A stretch of DNA of 15,697 bases from Yinghuangia elevatio (GTDB taxonomy: Bacteria > Actinomycetota > Actinomycetes > Streptomycetales > Streptomycetaceae), in assembly GCF_040649515.1 (NCBI RefSeq), contig NZ_JBEZFP010000188.1, positions 1 through 15,697 of the forward strand, written 5' to 3'. Numbering within the stretch: the first letter of the stretch is position 1; every line of letters starts with the position of its first letter. Positions 7,113-15,273 of this stretch are shown piece after piece. The notes beneath the pieces are model-generated. The model ran no database searches, was not told where the DNA came from, and saw only the letters and a program-made list of their open reading frames with translations. A program made the translations under genes and the position numbers.

Positions 7113-7331
7113 ATGGTCCGGGACGGGCGGTGGGGCTGCGTGGTGGTGCAGAACGAGTCGGTCTTCCATCGTGGCGACCCGGTCGGTCGGCCCGACGAGC
7201 GGGACGTCGAGGGATTGCGCCACCGGTCCCTCCTCGGGTAGGAGCCGCTGCACGACAAGGAGTTCATCCGCGCGCTGATCGCCGCCTACTCGATCAGTCC
7301 CACCACGGAATGGACAGCCCTGTGGGTCTGA
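7113..7331 (+). pseudogene. Unidentified small coding frame interrupted by an in-frame TAG
   Basis: From ATG 7113 one frame runs for 42 codons (MVRDGRWGCVVVQNES...) to a TAG at 7239-7241. It then continues in the same frame for 29 more codons (EPLHDKEFIRALIAAY...) to TGA 7329-7331. Third codon positions are almost all G or C on both sides of the TAG, and both peptides look like ordinary protein with charged and hydrophobic alternation. I therefore read it as a gene, or the end of one, broken by a nonsense change. I do not recognise the family. No strong ribosome binding site is visible before 7113, so the true start may be lost upstream. A sequencing error at the TAG is an alternative. It ends ten bases before the convergent SCO6745-like gene. 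Confidence 0.4.
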
Positions 7332-7340
7332 ACCCCCTCG

Positions 7341-8180
7341 TCACTGCGAACCAGCGGCCACCAGCGTCGCGGTGACGGGTTCGAGCTCGGCGACCAGCTC
7401 GTCGAGCTTGGCGGAGGAGAGGGCGTCGTAAGGCGCGGCGGCGAGTTCGTCGGTGAGGGCCTCGATGCGCTGCGTGGTCTCGCGTCCGGCGTCGGTGAAC
7501 CGGCCGTCGGCGTCCACGAGCCCGCGCCCGCGCAGGCCGTCCATGACCGCGGCCAGCCGCTTCTTCGGCAGGTGGTGGATGCGCCCGAACGACTCCGGCG
7601 GGTGGATGCCCTGAGCCAGCGCGGAGAGTACGTGGGCCTCCGTACCGCCGATGCGTGCACCGACGAGGGCGGCCACATGCCCGTCGCCGCGGTGCTCGCG
7701 CAACATGTTCGCGGAATGCCACAGCCGGGCGACCGGATCGCTCGGCACCGGCAGAGTGCGCAGCCCGGCGTACATCACCCGGCCTTCCGTGGGTGCGCTC
7801 GTCGCGGCCTTGGTGGTCAGGTCGGCGGCGCGTACCAGGCCCGGGGAGTCGGCCAGTTCGTCGCCGAGGATCCGCCGGAGGGAGGCCGTGCTGCCCCGCT
7901 CCCGGGCGGCCACGGACGCCTCGGGCGGGATCTTCTCCCACGCGCTCGGGATGTGCCGCGCGGCCTCCCCGTCGGCGAAGCTGTAGAACGCCGCGTGCAC
8001 GACCTGCGCCGGCACCCGCCCCAGCGGGGCGGCGCGGCTGGCGAAGTAGCCGTCCCAGTAGGTGCGGTGGCCGAGTGCGGCGAGCTCCTCGTTGCACTCG
8101 TCGGCGAGGTAGGTGACCAGGCAGATCGGCTCCAGGAGCTCGAACATGCGGCGGGCGGTGTGGGCCATGGCCTCCATCAT
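7341..8180 (-). CDS. SCO6745-like protein with C-terminal winged-helix region
   Basis: This is a roughly 279-residue protein of the actinobacterial family often named after SCO6745. The N-terminal half (MAHTARRMFELLEPICLVTYL..., then RTYWDGYFASRAAPLG) is characteristic. The C-terminal part (KKRLAAVMDGLRGRGLVDADGRFTDAGRETTQRIEAL) looks like a MarR-type winged helix, so a DNA-binding role is often suggested though unproven. In-frame ATGs occur at 8180, 8177 and 8168. 8180 is chosen since GGAGG lies only two bases before 8168, too close to serve it. An even earlier ATG at 8252 adds a non-conserved, Arg-rich stretch. The 3' part of the SpoIIE-like regulator frame runs over this gene in a different frame; this gene's frame is the believable one. 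Confidence 0.8.
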   Translation of the reverse strand: MMEAMAHTARRMFELLEPICLVTYLADECNEELAALGHRTYWDGYFASRAAPLGRVPAQVVHAAFYSFADGEAARHIPSAWEKIPPEASVAARERGSTASLRRILGDELADSPGLVRAADLTTKAATSAPTEGRVMYAGLRTLPVPSDPVARLWHSANMLREHRGDGHVAALVGARIGGTEAHVLSALAQGIHPPESFGRIHHLPKKRLAAVMDGLRGRGLVDADGRFTDAGRETTQRIEALTDELAAAPYDALSSAKLDELVAELEPVTATLVAAGSQ

Positions 8181-8239
8181 GCCCGCGGTCCCGCCCCGTG
8201 GGGCGATACGCGCCGCCCGATCTCCGCGTGGCCTGAATT

Positions 8240-9336
8240 TCAGGTACGGCATCCGGGTGCGGCAGGCGCGACGGCCGGCGTACGGACGGCAGCTCCCCCG
8301 GCAAGAGTTGCTCGGCCCAGATGGTCTTGCCGGACTGCTCGTATCTGCTGCCCCACCGACGGGTCGACTGGGCGACCAGGAACAGCCCGCGGCCGCCCTC
8401 GTCGGTGCTGCGCGCCCGCCGCAGGCGCGGCTGTGTGTTGCCGGGGTCGGAGACTTCGCAGACGAGTACGTTCCCGCGGATCAGACGCAGGGTGATGGGA
8501 CCGCCTCCGCCGTAGCGGACCGCATTGGTGACCAGTTCGCTGACCACGAGTTCGGTGGTGAAGGCGAGTTCGTCCAGGTCCCAGGCGGTGAGTTGGCGCG
8601 TGGTCAGGTCGCGGGCCTGCCCGACGCAGGCGGGGTCGGCGGCCAACTCCCATGTGGTGCTGTCCTCGTCGCCCACCGGGTGGACGCGGGCCAGCAGCAA
8701 GGTGGCGTCGTCGTCGCGCGGCGCGGCCGCCGCCGCGTCGAGCAGGTCATGACCGGCTTTGTTCAAGTCCTGGTGCACACAGTTGAATTGCTCCACCCGG
8801 TCCAGAAGTTTGCGCATGCCCCGGTCCAGATCGTGGTCCGGCTCCGCCACCATGCCGTCGCTGTACAGGACCAGGACGCTGCCCGGAGCCAGGGTGATGT
8901 CGGTGACCTCGAAGGGCATGCCACCGACGCCCAGCGGCGGGCCGGGCTCCAGGTCGACGTACCGCGCACGTCCGTCGCGTCCGACGAGGGCAGGCGGCGG
9001 ATGTCCGGCGGAGGCCGTGCGGCAGCGGCCCGACACCGGGTCGTAGTCGACGAGCGGTTCCGGACCGACGATCGGTGCATCCTCCGTCAACGCCCGGCGC
9101 AGCAGCGGCCGGGCTTCGTCGAGACCGAGGGCGGCCAGCACAATGTCCCCGTGGTCGCCGATGTGGACCGGCACCTTCTGGAACAACTCGGCGGACTCGT
9201 TCGCGGAGATCACGCGCAGGTCGGCGTCCAGAACCACCAGGCCGATCGAGGACTGGGCGAACACGGCGGCGGCGAGGTGCTCCGCCCATTCGGGCGGCAG
9301 CCCGAGCCCCGCCACAAGTCGGTTGTGTTCGTGCAC
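8240..9336 (-). pseudogene. PAS-SpoIIE-HATPase regulator, internally deleted and with displaced 3' end
   Basis: Families of this type sense signals and control sigma factors through an anti-sigma kinase/phosphatase pair. From GTG 9336, a PAS-like domain (about residues 16-88; LAAAVFAQSSIGLVVLDADLR) leads directly into the second half of a SpoIIE PP2C domain (VDYDPVSGRC, AGHPPPALV, LYSDGMV with metal Asp160, DDDATLLLAR). The first half, which should carry the metal-binding GGDW(Y/F)D, is absent. An RsbW-like HATPase follows with N-box ELVVSELVTNAVRYG (262-276), DPGNT and GGRGLFLV (314-321), ending at WAEQLLPG near 8296. The frame then has no stop until 7294, deep in the neighbouring gene. A single frameshift after 8296 would give the stop at 8240 and a normal C-terminus. 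The start is uncertain; the frame is open to 9546. Confidence 0.6.
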
Positions 9337-9470
9337 GCTGAGACCGCTTCCAGGACCCCAAGGAAAATCTTCTGGTACGTCCCAGTATCGTCCGGCGCGT
9401 CGGCGGGAGCAGGGGCGGCGGGATCGCTTCCACGGTGGTGGTTGCTCGCGCTGCCTCTGCATCGCCTTGT

Positions 9471-9482
9471 TAGCGCGCGCTA
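9471..9482. promoter_or_regulatory. Perfect 12-bp palindrome upstream of PAS-SpoIIE gene
   Basis: TAGCGCGCGCTA lies 135 bases upstream of the chosen start of the SpoIIE-like gene. It could be a binding site for a dimeric regulator. The rest of 9337-9630 holds no convincing gene. GCACC-CGTT-GGTGC just before 9631 is a small hairpin that might end the monooxygenase transcript. Confidence 0.3.
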
Positions 9483-9630
9483 CCGGCAGGCGTCTTTGCC
9501 GCGCGTGTGCGGCGGCGCCCCCAGTGCGAGGGGCACCGTCGCACACGCGTGACCGCTGACGCGGCGTACCGATATCCCCGTGGCGCGTGCCGCGACCGGG
9601 CCCATCCGGCGCGACGCACCAACGGGTGCC

Positions 9631-11592
9631 TCAACTGACGATGTGGTCCTCGGGGTTGGGGGAGCGCATCATCGACCAGTAGTCGACGAGTCGCCAGGGG
9701 TTGGAGACGACGACGCGTCCCTTGCTGTTCTGGTAGTAGCTGCGGACGCTGGGGTGGCTCCACACCCGCTGCTCCAACGCCTGTGCCACGGCCTCGTTGT
9801 AGGCGTCGTGGACGTCCTGCCGCGGCTCGATGGCGCGGGCCCCGCGCTCGTGCAGGAGGCTCAGGCAGCCGAGTACGTAGTGGACCTGCGCCTCGGAGAT
9901 GATGTTGACGCCGGCGCCGTGGTTGGGCGCACTGTTCGGGCCGCCGAGGACGAACAGGTTCGGGAAGCCGGGGACGGTGAGGCCGAGGTGGGCACGCGGG
10001 TCGTCGAAGCCCCAGACGTCGGCGAGTTCCGCGCCGCCGCGCCCGGTGATCCGGATCTTGTCGAGCATCGGCAGCACCTGGTAGCCGGTCGCCAGGATCA
10101 GCACATCGGCGGGCGTCTCGGTGCCGTCCGCGGTCACCAGGCCGCCCGGGGTGATGCGTTCGATCGGTGAGGTCACCAGGTCGACGTGCTCGCGGCGCAG
10201 CATGCGGTACCAGTTGCTGTCGCGCAGAATGCGCTTGCCGAAGGGCGGGTACGCCGGGATGGCCTTGTCGAAGAGGTCCGGACGGTCCGCCAGTTCCTCG
10301 CGGGCGTAGGCCAGGAGCCACTGACGCATTGCCTCGCTGGCCGCGGACACCGACACGTCGGGCATCGTCCACTCGGGATCCACCACCACCCGCACGAAGT
10401 TGCTGTCGGACGCGAGCCAGTAGGTGATGAAGCGGAACCACTCGGCGTAGTAGGGGACATGCCGCATCGCCCAGCGGGCGCCGTCCGACACGGTCAGGTC
10501 GTCCTTGCGGCGCGGCATGATCCACGACGGAGTGCGCTGGAAGACGGTCAGGGCCGCGACGTCGTCGACGACGGCCGGACCGACCTGCATCGCGCTGGCG
10601 CCGGTGCCGATCATGGCGACGCGCTTGCCGGACAGGTCGATGTCCGGGTCCCAGTCGGCGGTGTGCACGGCCGGGCCGGCGAAGTCGTCCAGGCCGGGTA
10701 TGTCGGGGCGTACCGAGCCTTGGAAGAAGCCCATCGCGGTGACGACCGCGTCCGCCCACTCGGTCGACTCGACGCCGTCGGGGCCGCGCGTGGTGACCAG
10801 CCACCGGCCCGTCGCCTCGTGGTAGGCGCAGGACAGGACCTCGGTCTCGAATGTCACGTGGTCGCGCACTCCGTGCCCGTCGGCGCAGCGGTGCAGGTAA
10901 TCCAGGACGTAGCTGCCCTTCGAGTAGAACTCCGGCCAGTCCGGCATGATTTCGAAGGAGTACGAGTAGAAGTGGCTGGGCGTGTCGACGCCCACACCGG
11001 GATAGATGTTGGTGAGCCAGGTGCCGCCGACGTCCTTGTTGCGGTCGTAGATCCGGTAGCTGTAGCCGGCTTCGCCCAGCTTGACGCCCGCGCAGATGCC
11101 CGAGAGCCCGGCGCCGATCACCACGACGTGGAAGCCTTCCGGCGGACGCGGGCGGTCGGGGGCCGGGGCCTCCGGGGTGCCGGGCAGGTTCGCGAACCCG
11201 CACTGGTCCAGCAGGAGCGGGATGAACTCGTCGTCCACCGGCTCATGGGCGTACGTCGACGCCATCTGTTGGAAGAGCCCTGTCGGCATCGGTCCCGCGT
11301 CGGCCGCGGCCGGGTGTTCGCCGGTCAGTACCGCGGTCAGCAGGTCGCGCAGTTCGTCCGCCTCGGGCCGGGCGCCGCCGGATTCCACGTTCGCCGGATC
11401 GCAGACCGCGGCGAAGCGCGTCAGGTACTCCGGGTTCCGGGTCAGGTGGGTCAGCGACATCAGGAGCGTGCGCGGATCGGCCTGCGCGAGATGGGCCCGC
11501 ACCGAGGCGGGGTCGGACCCGGGGCCGGCGAGGGGGAGGTCGGCGGGGGTGGGGCGCGGGTGGACGGCTTTGCGCCGGGACGAGTCGTTCAT
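9631..11592 (-). CDS. Baeyer-Villiger flavin monooxygenase with N-terminal extension
   Basis: This 653-residue FAD/NADPH enzyme is predicted to insert an oxygen next to a ketone carbonyl, giving an ester or lactone. Seen in order: an N-terminal helical extension of about 150 residues, the FAD site GAGLSG (160-165), VGGTWL (188-193), the Baeyer-Villiger fingerprint FxGxxxHxxxWD as FAGPAVHTADWD (304-315), the NADPH site GTGASA (329-334), FQRTPSW, and the closing LILATGYQ. The long N-terminus and total length match the 4-hydroxyacetophenone monooxygenase (HapE-like) subgroup rather than the shorter cyclohexanone type. The start ATG 11592 has GGAG seven bases upstream. It is divergent from an HSL-family esterase, the classic partner that hydrolyses the ester product. 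The substrate is unknown; aryl or long-chain ketones and steroids are all possible. Confidence 0.92.
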   Translation of the reverse strand: MNDSSRRKAVHPRPTPADLPLAGPGSDPASVRAHLAQADPRTLLMSLTHLTRNPEYLTRFAAVCDPANVESGGARPEADELRDLLTAVLTGEHPAAADAGPMPTGLFQQMASTYAHEPVDDEFIPLLLDQCGFANLPGTPEAPAPDRPRPPEGFHVVVIGAGLSGICAGVKLGEAGYSYRIYDRNKDVGGTWLTNIYPGVGVDTPSHFYSYSFEIMPDWPEFYSKGSYVLDYLHRCADGHGVRDHVTFETEVLSCAYHEATGRWLVTTRGPDGVESTEWADAVVTAMGFFQGSVRPDIPGLDDFAGPAVHTADWDPDIDLSGKRVAMIGTGASAMQVGPAVVDDVAALTVFQRTPSWIMPRRKDDLTVSDGARWAMRHVPYYAEWFRFITYWLASDSNFVRVVVDPEWTMPDVSVSAASEAMRQWLLAYAREELADRPDLFDKAIPAYPPFGKRILRDSNWYRMLRREHVDLVTSPIERITPGGLVTADGTETPADVLILATGYQVLPMLDKIRITGRGGAELADVWGFDDPRAHLGLTVPGFPNLFVLGGPNSAPNHGAGVNIISEAQVHYVLGCLSLLHERGARAIEPRQDVHDAYNEAVAQALEQRVWSHPSVRSYYQNSKGRVVVSNPWRLVDYWSMMRSPNPEDHIVS

Positions 11593-11871
11593 GCGTGTGC
11601 TCCGTACGACGGCGGCGTGAGCGGTGGCGACAGATGCCCTATTGGGTGGACGCTCTATCTAGTGAGTGAATGATGCATGCAGCATGTGTCGGTGTCCAGC
11701 GATGCCGGCACCGCCTGGCGCCGACCGTCGGCACGCACTGGAAGATTGCCGCGCTTGGGTGCATGATCTGGCTTTTGAGTGGACGCCTTGTCCATGGCTC
11801 CGTGTGTCTCGCCCAATTCGTTCCACCAGGGACGGCCTGCGGGCCGGACCTGTTCGCCAGGAGGTCCAGCG
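11593..11871. promoter_or_regulatory. Divergent control region of monooxygenase and esterase
   Basis: This 279-bp region is less GC-rich than its surroundings. It contains a near-perfect 16-bp palindrome at 11670-11685 and a direct repeat TTG(G/A)GTGGACGC at 11642-11653 and 11775-11786. On the minus strand a TAGATA lies near 11655, a possible -10 element for the monooxygenase, without a good -35. The esterase ribosome binding site AGGAGG is near its right end. No believable gene is inside. Confidence 0.5.
11670..11685. promoter_or_regulatory. Candidate operator, 16-bp palindrome (14 of 16 symmetric)
   Basis: ATGATGCATGCAGCAT has a perfect TGCATGCA core and ATG/CAT outer arms, with only one mismatched pair. 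It lies 78 bases upstream of the monooxygenase start in the shared intergenic region. A TetR-type dimer, such as the product of the gene at 13250, would be a reasonable binder, but this is inferred from position only. Confidence 0.5.
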
Positions 11872-12825
<954 letters not shown>

Positions 12826-12850
12826 CGCGAGCCGACTCCGGCCGCACTCG

Positions 12851-12890
12851 CGGTACGCCCGGACGGGGCATCTCCCGTCCGGGCGTACCG
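12851..12890 (+). terminator. Strong hairpin terminator after esterase
   Basis: A perfect 17-bp stem, CGGTACGCCCGGACGGG paired with its exact complement, encloses a 6-base loop (GCATCT). It starts 25 bases after the esterase stop and is followed by CTTTCG. It should stop transcription well and isolates the esterase from the TetR gene. Confidence 0.85.
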
Positions 12891-13249
12891 CTTTCGTGCG
12901 TCGGCAGCCGGGCGTGGCGAGCGGATGACTCTGGCCCACCGACGGGGGATCATCTATAAGTGTAACTGTTGCGCAAATTGAGACGCCCGTGACGGGGTAC
13001 CGGACGCCGGACGCGCGTGGCCGGGCTCTCCCCGTCCGTGGCGGCGTCGGCGGCGTCTATGCCGAGGTGATGCGGGTGCGGGTGCCGATGTCTGCACGGC
13101 GGCTGCACGGCCGGCCCGCGGCGGCCCTGCGCCCCGCCGCGCCGATGACCTCCCACTGACCCTCGCGGCGTACGGCGATGCGGTCGCCGGGATGCGTAAC
13201 CTGGGGTCACATGCGGTCGGCGCCGACGGGGCGCGGCGAAAGGGACGTG
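12891..13249. other. Intergenic region upstream of TetR gene
   Basis: This 359-bp stretch has no intact gene. It holds an AT-rich spot with TTGCGCAA at 12969-12976 beside CTATAAG, which could be a promoter. A minus-strand frame at about 13057-13205 has coding-like codons (HPGDRIAVRREGQWEVIGA) but no start codon and may be a gene scrap. At 13196-13210 is the dyad GTAACC-TGG-GGTCAC (5 of 6 arm pairs) overlapping a TAACCT -10-like hexamer, about 40 bases before the TetR start. That is a good place for autoregulation. Confidence 0.4.
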
Positions 13250-13990
13250 ATGACTCAGGTACCAGGAGCGGCTTCCGCGCGTGGCCGCGGCCGCCCGGCG
13301 CGTCTGTCCCGCGACCAGATCGTCGACGCCGCGGTGGCGCTGGTGTACGAGGACCCGGCGACTCCGCTGACCGTCAAGCGGGTGTCCGAGGCGGTGGACT
13401 CGGCGCCGATGGCGCTGTACCGATATTTCCCGGACCGCGACGACCTGCTGCTCGCGGTCGCGGACCGGGTGGCGTCGGGCATGGGCTTCGACCGGCCCGC
13501 CGGCGCCACGTGGCAGGAGCAACTGCGCAACTGGATGACGATGAGCATGGAACACCTGCGGCCCTACCCGCAGTTGCTGCCGTACATCGCGTCCACGCGC
13601 CAGCCCGCCTGGCTGCCGTCCTTCATCATGCTGACCGAGATGCTGAGTCCGCTGTCGCTGGGCGACGAGGACCTGGCCTTGGCGATCACGCTCGTCGGCA
13701 CGACCATCGTGGGGCAGGCCACCCTCGCCAGTAAGCGCACCCCGGTGCCCGACATGATCCCCAAGCTGCGCCGCGCCCTCGACGCGGCGAGCACGGAGGA
13801 ACAAGCGCGCGTGGCCCCGGTTCTCGACGCCCTGCCCGCCGCCTTCGGCCGCCTCGACGACCTGGTCATCGAGGCGACCATCGACGCGGTCGAGTCGCTG
13901 AGCGCCCGGACGCGAAGGGCCGGACGCGCGACCAAGCGGGGCCGCAAGGCGCCGGTGAACCCGATATTCAGCAACGCCTCGCCGGCGTAG
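13250..13990 (+). CDS. TetR-family transcriptional regulator
   Basis: This 246-residue protein has an N-terminal TetR helix-turn-helix (about residues 20-67; LSRDQIVDAAVALV, then LTVKRVSEAVDSAPMALYRYFPDRDDLL). A longer C-terminal ligand domain follows. The tail is Arg/Lys-rich (ARTRRAGRATKRGRK). ATG 13250 follows AAAGGGA; upstream in-frame starts would add an unconserved leader. It lies beyond the esterase terminator and so has its own promoter. By position it is the most likely regulator of the monooxygenase/esterase divergon, sensing the ketone or a product. That is an inference, and the second TetR gene at 14523 is the alternative. Confidence 0.9.
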   Translation: MTQVPGAASARGRGRPARLSRDQIVDAAVALVYEDPATPLTVKRVSEAVDSAPMALYRYFPDRDDLLLAVADRVASGMGFDRPAGATWQEQLRNWMTMSMEHLRPYPQLLPYIASTRQPAWLPSFIMLTEMLSPLSLGDEDLALAITLVGTTIVGQATLASKRTPVPDMIPKLRRALDAASTEEQARVAPVLDALPAAFGRLDDLVIEATIDAVESLSARTRRAGRATKRGRKAPVNPIFSNASPA

Positions 13991-14040
13991 TCGGCCGGGG
14001 AGGCGGCTCGGCTCGGGATGCGGTGAGTTGGGCCGGGAGG

Positions 14041-14140
14041 TCGGGCCGGGTCGAGCCAGATCGGGCCAGGTCGGGCCAGGTCGGGCCAGGCGGCATCGGG
14101 TGGGGCGGGGTCGGGTGGAGTCAGGCCAGGTCGGGCGGGA
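14041..14140. repeat. Decameric tandem array (TCGGGCCAGG type)
   Basis: Ten successive 10-bp blocks start at 14041. Three are identical (TCGGGCCAGG) and most others differ at one to four positions, all in the same register. The right end overlaps the last codons of the NTF2-like remnant, whose GACCTGGCC ending resembles the unit on the minus strand. The array may therefore have grown by slippage from that gene end. It lies between two convergent gene ends. Confidence 0.8.
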
Positions 14141-14410
14141 TCGCCGGGCGGTCCATCGTGAACTCGCGCCGTCGGATGCGCCGGCACGCGTCCGTACGCG
14201 CCACACGGTCCACGAAGCGCCCCGTCGTGTCGACGTCTCCGCTGTCCTCGCGCCGGTCCGGATCATGCCGAGCATGTAGTAGTGCACGGCGGCGCCCTCC
14301 GGTGTCGGTTCGATCCACATGTTCGTCACGACCTGCCAGGCGTGCCCTGAGGTCCACACCTCAGCGTCGTGGGCATGCCGGAGTTCCACGATGGTGGGCC
14401 CGGCACCCAC
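14121..14410 (-). pseudogene. NTF2-like/SnoaL-like gene remnant, truncated and frameshifted
   Basis: Two minus-strand frames together spell the C-terminal half of an NTF2-like protein. The first gives IVELRHAHDAEVW, then QVVTNMWIEPTPEGAAVHYY and MLGMIRTGA. Close to 14246 coding moves to another frame, giving DSGDVDTTGRFVDRVARTDA, then REFTMDRPAIPPDLA and a stop at 14121-14123. The joint (GCGAG/GACAGC) fits loss of one base. The N-terminal half, with the first helices and catalytic region, is missing: nothing upstream toward the divergent TetR gene resembles it. The gene is therefore dead, and would be the third NTF2-fold gene of this window. Upstream extent is approximate. Confidence 0.6.
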
Positions 14411-14522
14411 CGCGGGGCCGTGGTCGGCCGTTCGCCGTCCGCACGTATCCCGGGCAGACACGGCGACCAGTGAATGGATGCGTCGGAGGTGAGTGCCCAG
14501 TCCGGACGAGTACCCTGGCGCT

Positions 14523-15155
14523 ATGCCAGCCACGACCCGCCGATCACCCGAGTCCAAGGACCGCCCGTCCGGCCCGGACCTGCGCGCCCAGCAGAAGTTG
14601 TACACGCGTCGGCGTCTGATCGCCGCGGCGTGCGATCTGTTCGAGACCAAGGGCTACGAGGCCACCACGGTCGACGACATCGTGGCCGCCGCCGGGGCCG
14701 CCCGGGCGACGTTCTATCTGCACTTCACCGGCAAGGCCGACATCATCGCCGAGTTGGCCGACCGCATCTGGGCCGACACGGGTGCGAAGTTCGCCGCGTT
14801 CGGCGAACTGCCGGACTGGTCGCACGCGACCATTCGGGCGTGGCTCGACGCGTACGTCAGCGGGGGCGAGGCGAACCGGAAGGCGCTGGCGATCTTCGCC
14901 GAGCAACTGCCGCACACGCTTCGTCACCAGCACCAGGAACACGTGAAAGAGTTCGTGGCCCTGCTCATGAAGCCGCCGGAGCGATGGGCGCACTTCTCCA
15001 AGCCCGAGGGACGGCGGCGCGCGTACTTGCTCATCACGCAACTGGAGACGTTCATGCCGTCGTGGATGGCTGGCCGTTGGACGCGCGAGCGCTCGGCGAT
15101 GCTCGACACGCTGGCCGCCGTGTGGCGCAACACCCTTGAGGCCGACCGACTCTGA
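14523..15155 (+). CDS. TetR-family transcriptional regulator
   Basis: This 210-residue protein has a clear TetR DNA-binding domain (about residues 25-72; TRRRLIAAACDLFETKGYEATTV, then DIVAAAGAARATFYLHFTGKADII). An all-helical C-terminal domain follows. ATG 14523 has no ribosome binding site, but TACCCT, matching the -10 pattern TANNNT, ends six bases before it. That is the layout of a leaderless transcript. The alternative GTG 14493 has GGAGG only three bases upstream, too near to be good. It is divergent from the NTF2-like remnant, which may have been its original target. Confidence 0.88.
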   Translation: MPATTRRSPESKDRPSGPDLRAQQKLYTRRRLIAAACDLFETKGYEATTVDDIVAAAGAARATFYLHFTGKADIIAELADRIWADTGAKFAAFGELPDWSHATIRAWLDAYVSGGEANRKALAIFAEQLPHTLRHQHQEHVKEFVALLMKPPERWAHFSKPEGRRRAYLLITQLETFMPSWMAGRWTRERSAMLDTLAAVWRNTLEADRL

Positions 15156-15240
15156 CCAGCCGACAGAACGCCCCGCCGAACAATGAGCGTCGCAGGGCGA
15201 ACGGGCGAGCCGCGAGCCCTCGGGACAGTCGGCGCCCTGC

Positions 15241-15264
15241 CGGTACTTGCCGGTACTTGCCGGT
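15241..15264. repeat. Short 10-bp direct repeat
   Basis: CGGTACTTGC occurs twice head-to-tail and is followed by CGGT, the start of a third copy. It lies at the broken left edge of the CoA-transferase remnant, so it may mark a rearrangement point. Confidence 0.75.
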
Positions 15265-15273
15265 CGGCAGGCC

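Noticed and set aside
7294..9546. A single 750-residue protein across the SpoIIE-like and SCO6745-like genes
   Set aside because: Only the part up to about 8296 resembles a protein family. The rest is the out-of-frame image of the SCO6745-like gene, and the first 70 codons before 9336 are Arg-rich with no conserved sequence.
10186..11673. 495-codon plus-strand frame opposite the monooxygenase
   Set aside because: Antisense to all conserved monooxygenase motifs; its composition is that of a mirrored frame.
12950..14650. A 566-residue minus-strand frame opposite the first TetR gene
   Set aside because: Most of it is antisense to a convincing TetR gene. Only the short part near 14250-14410 is family-like and is reported as the NTF2-like remnant.
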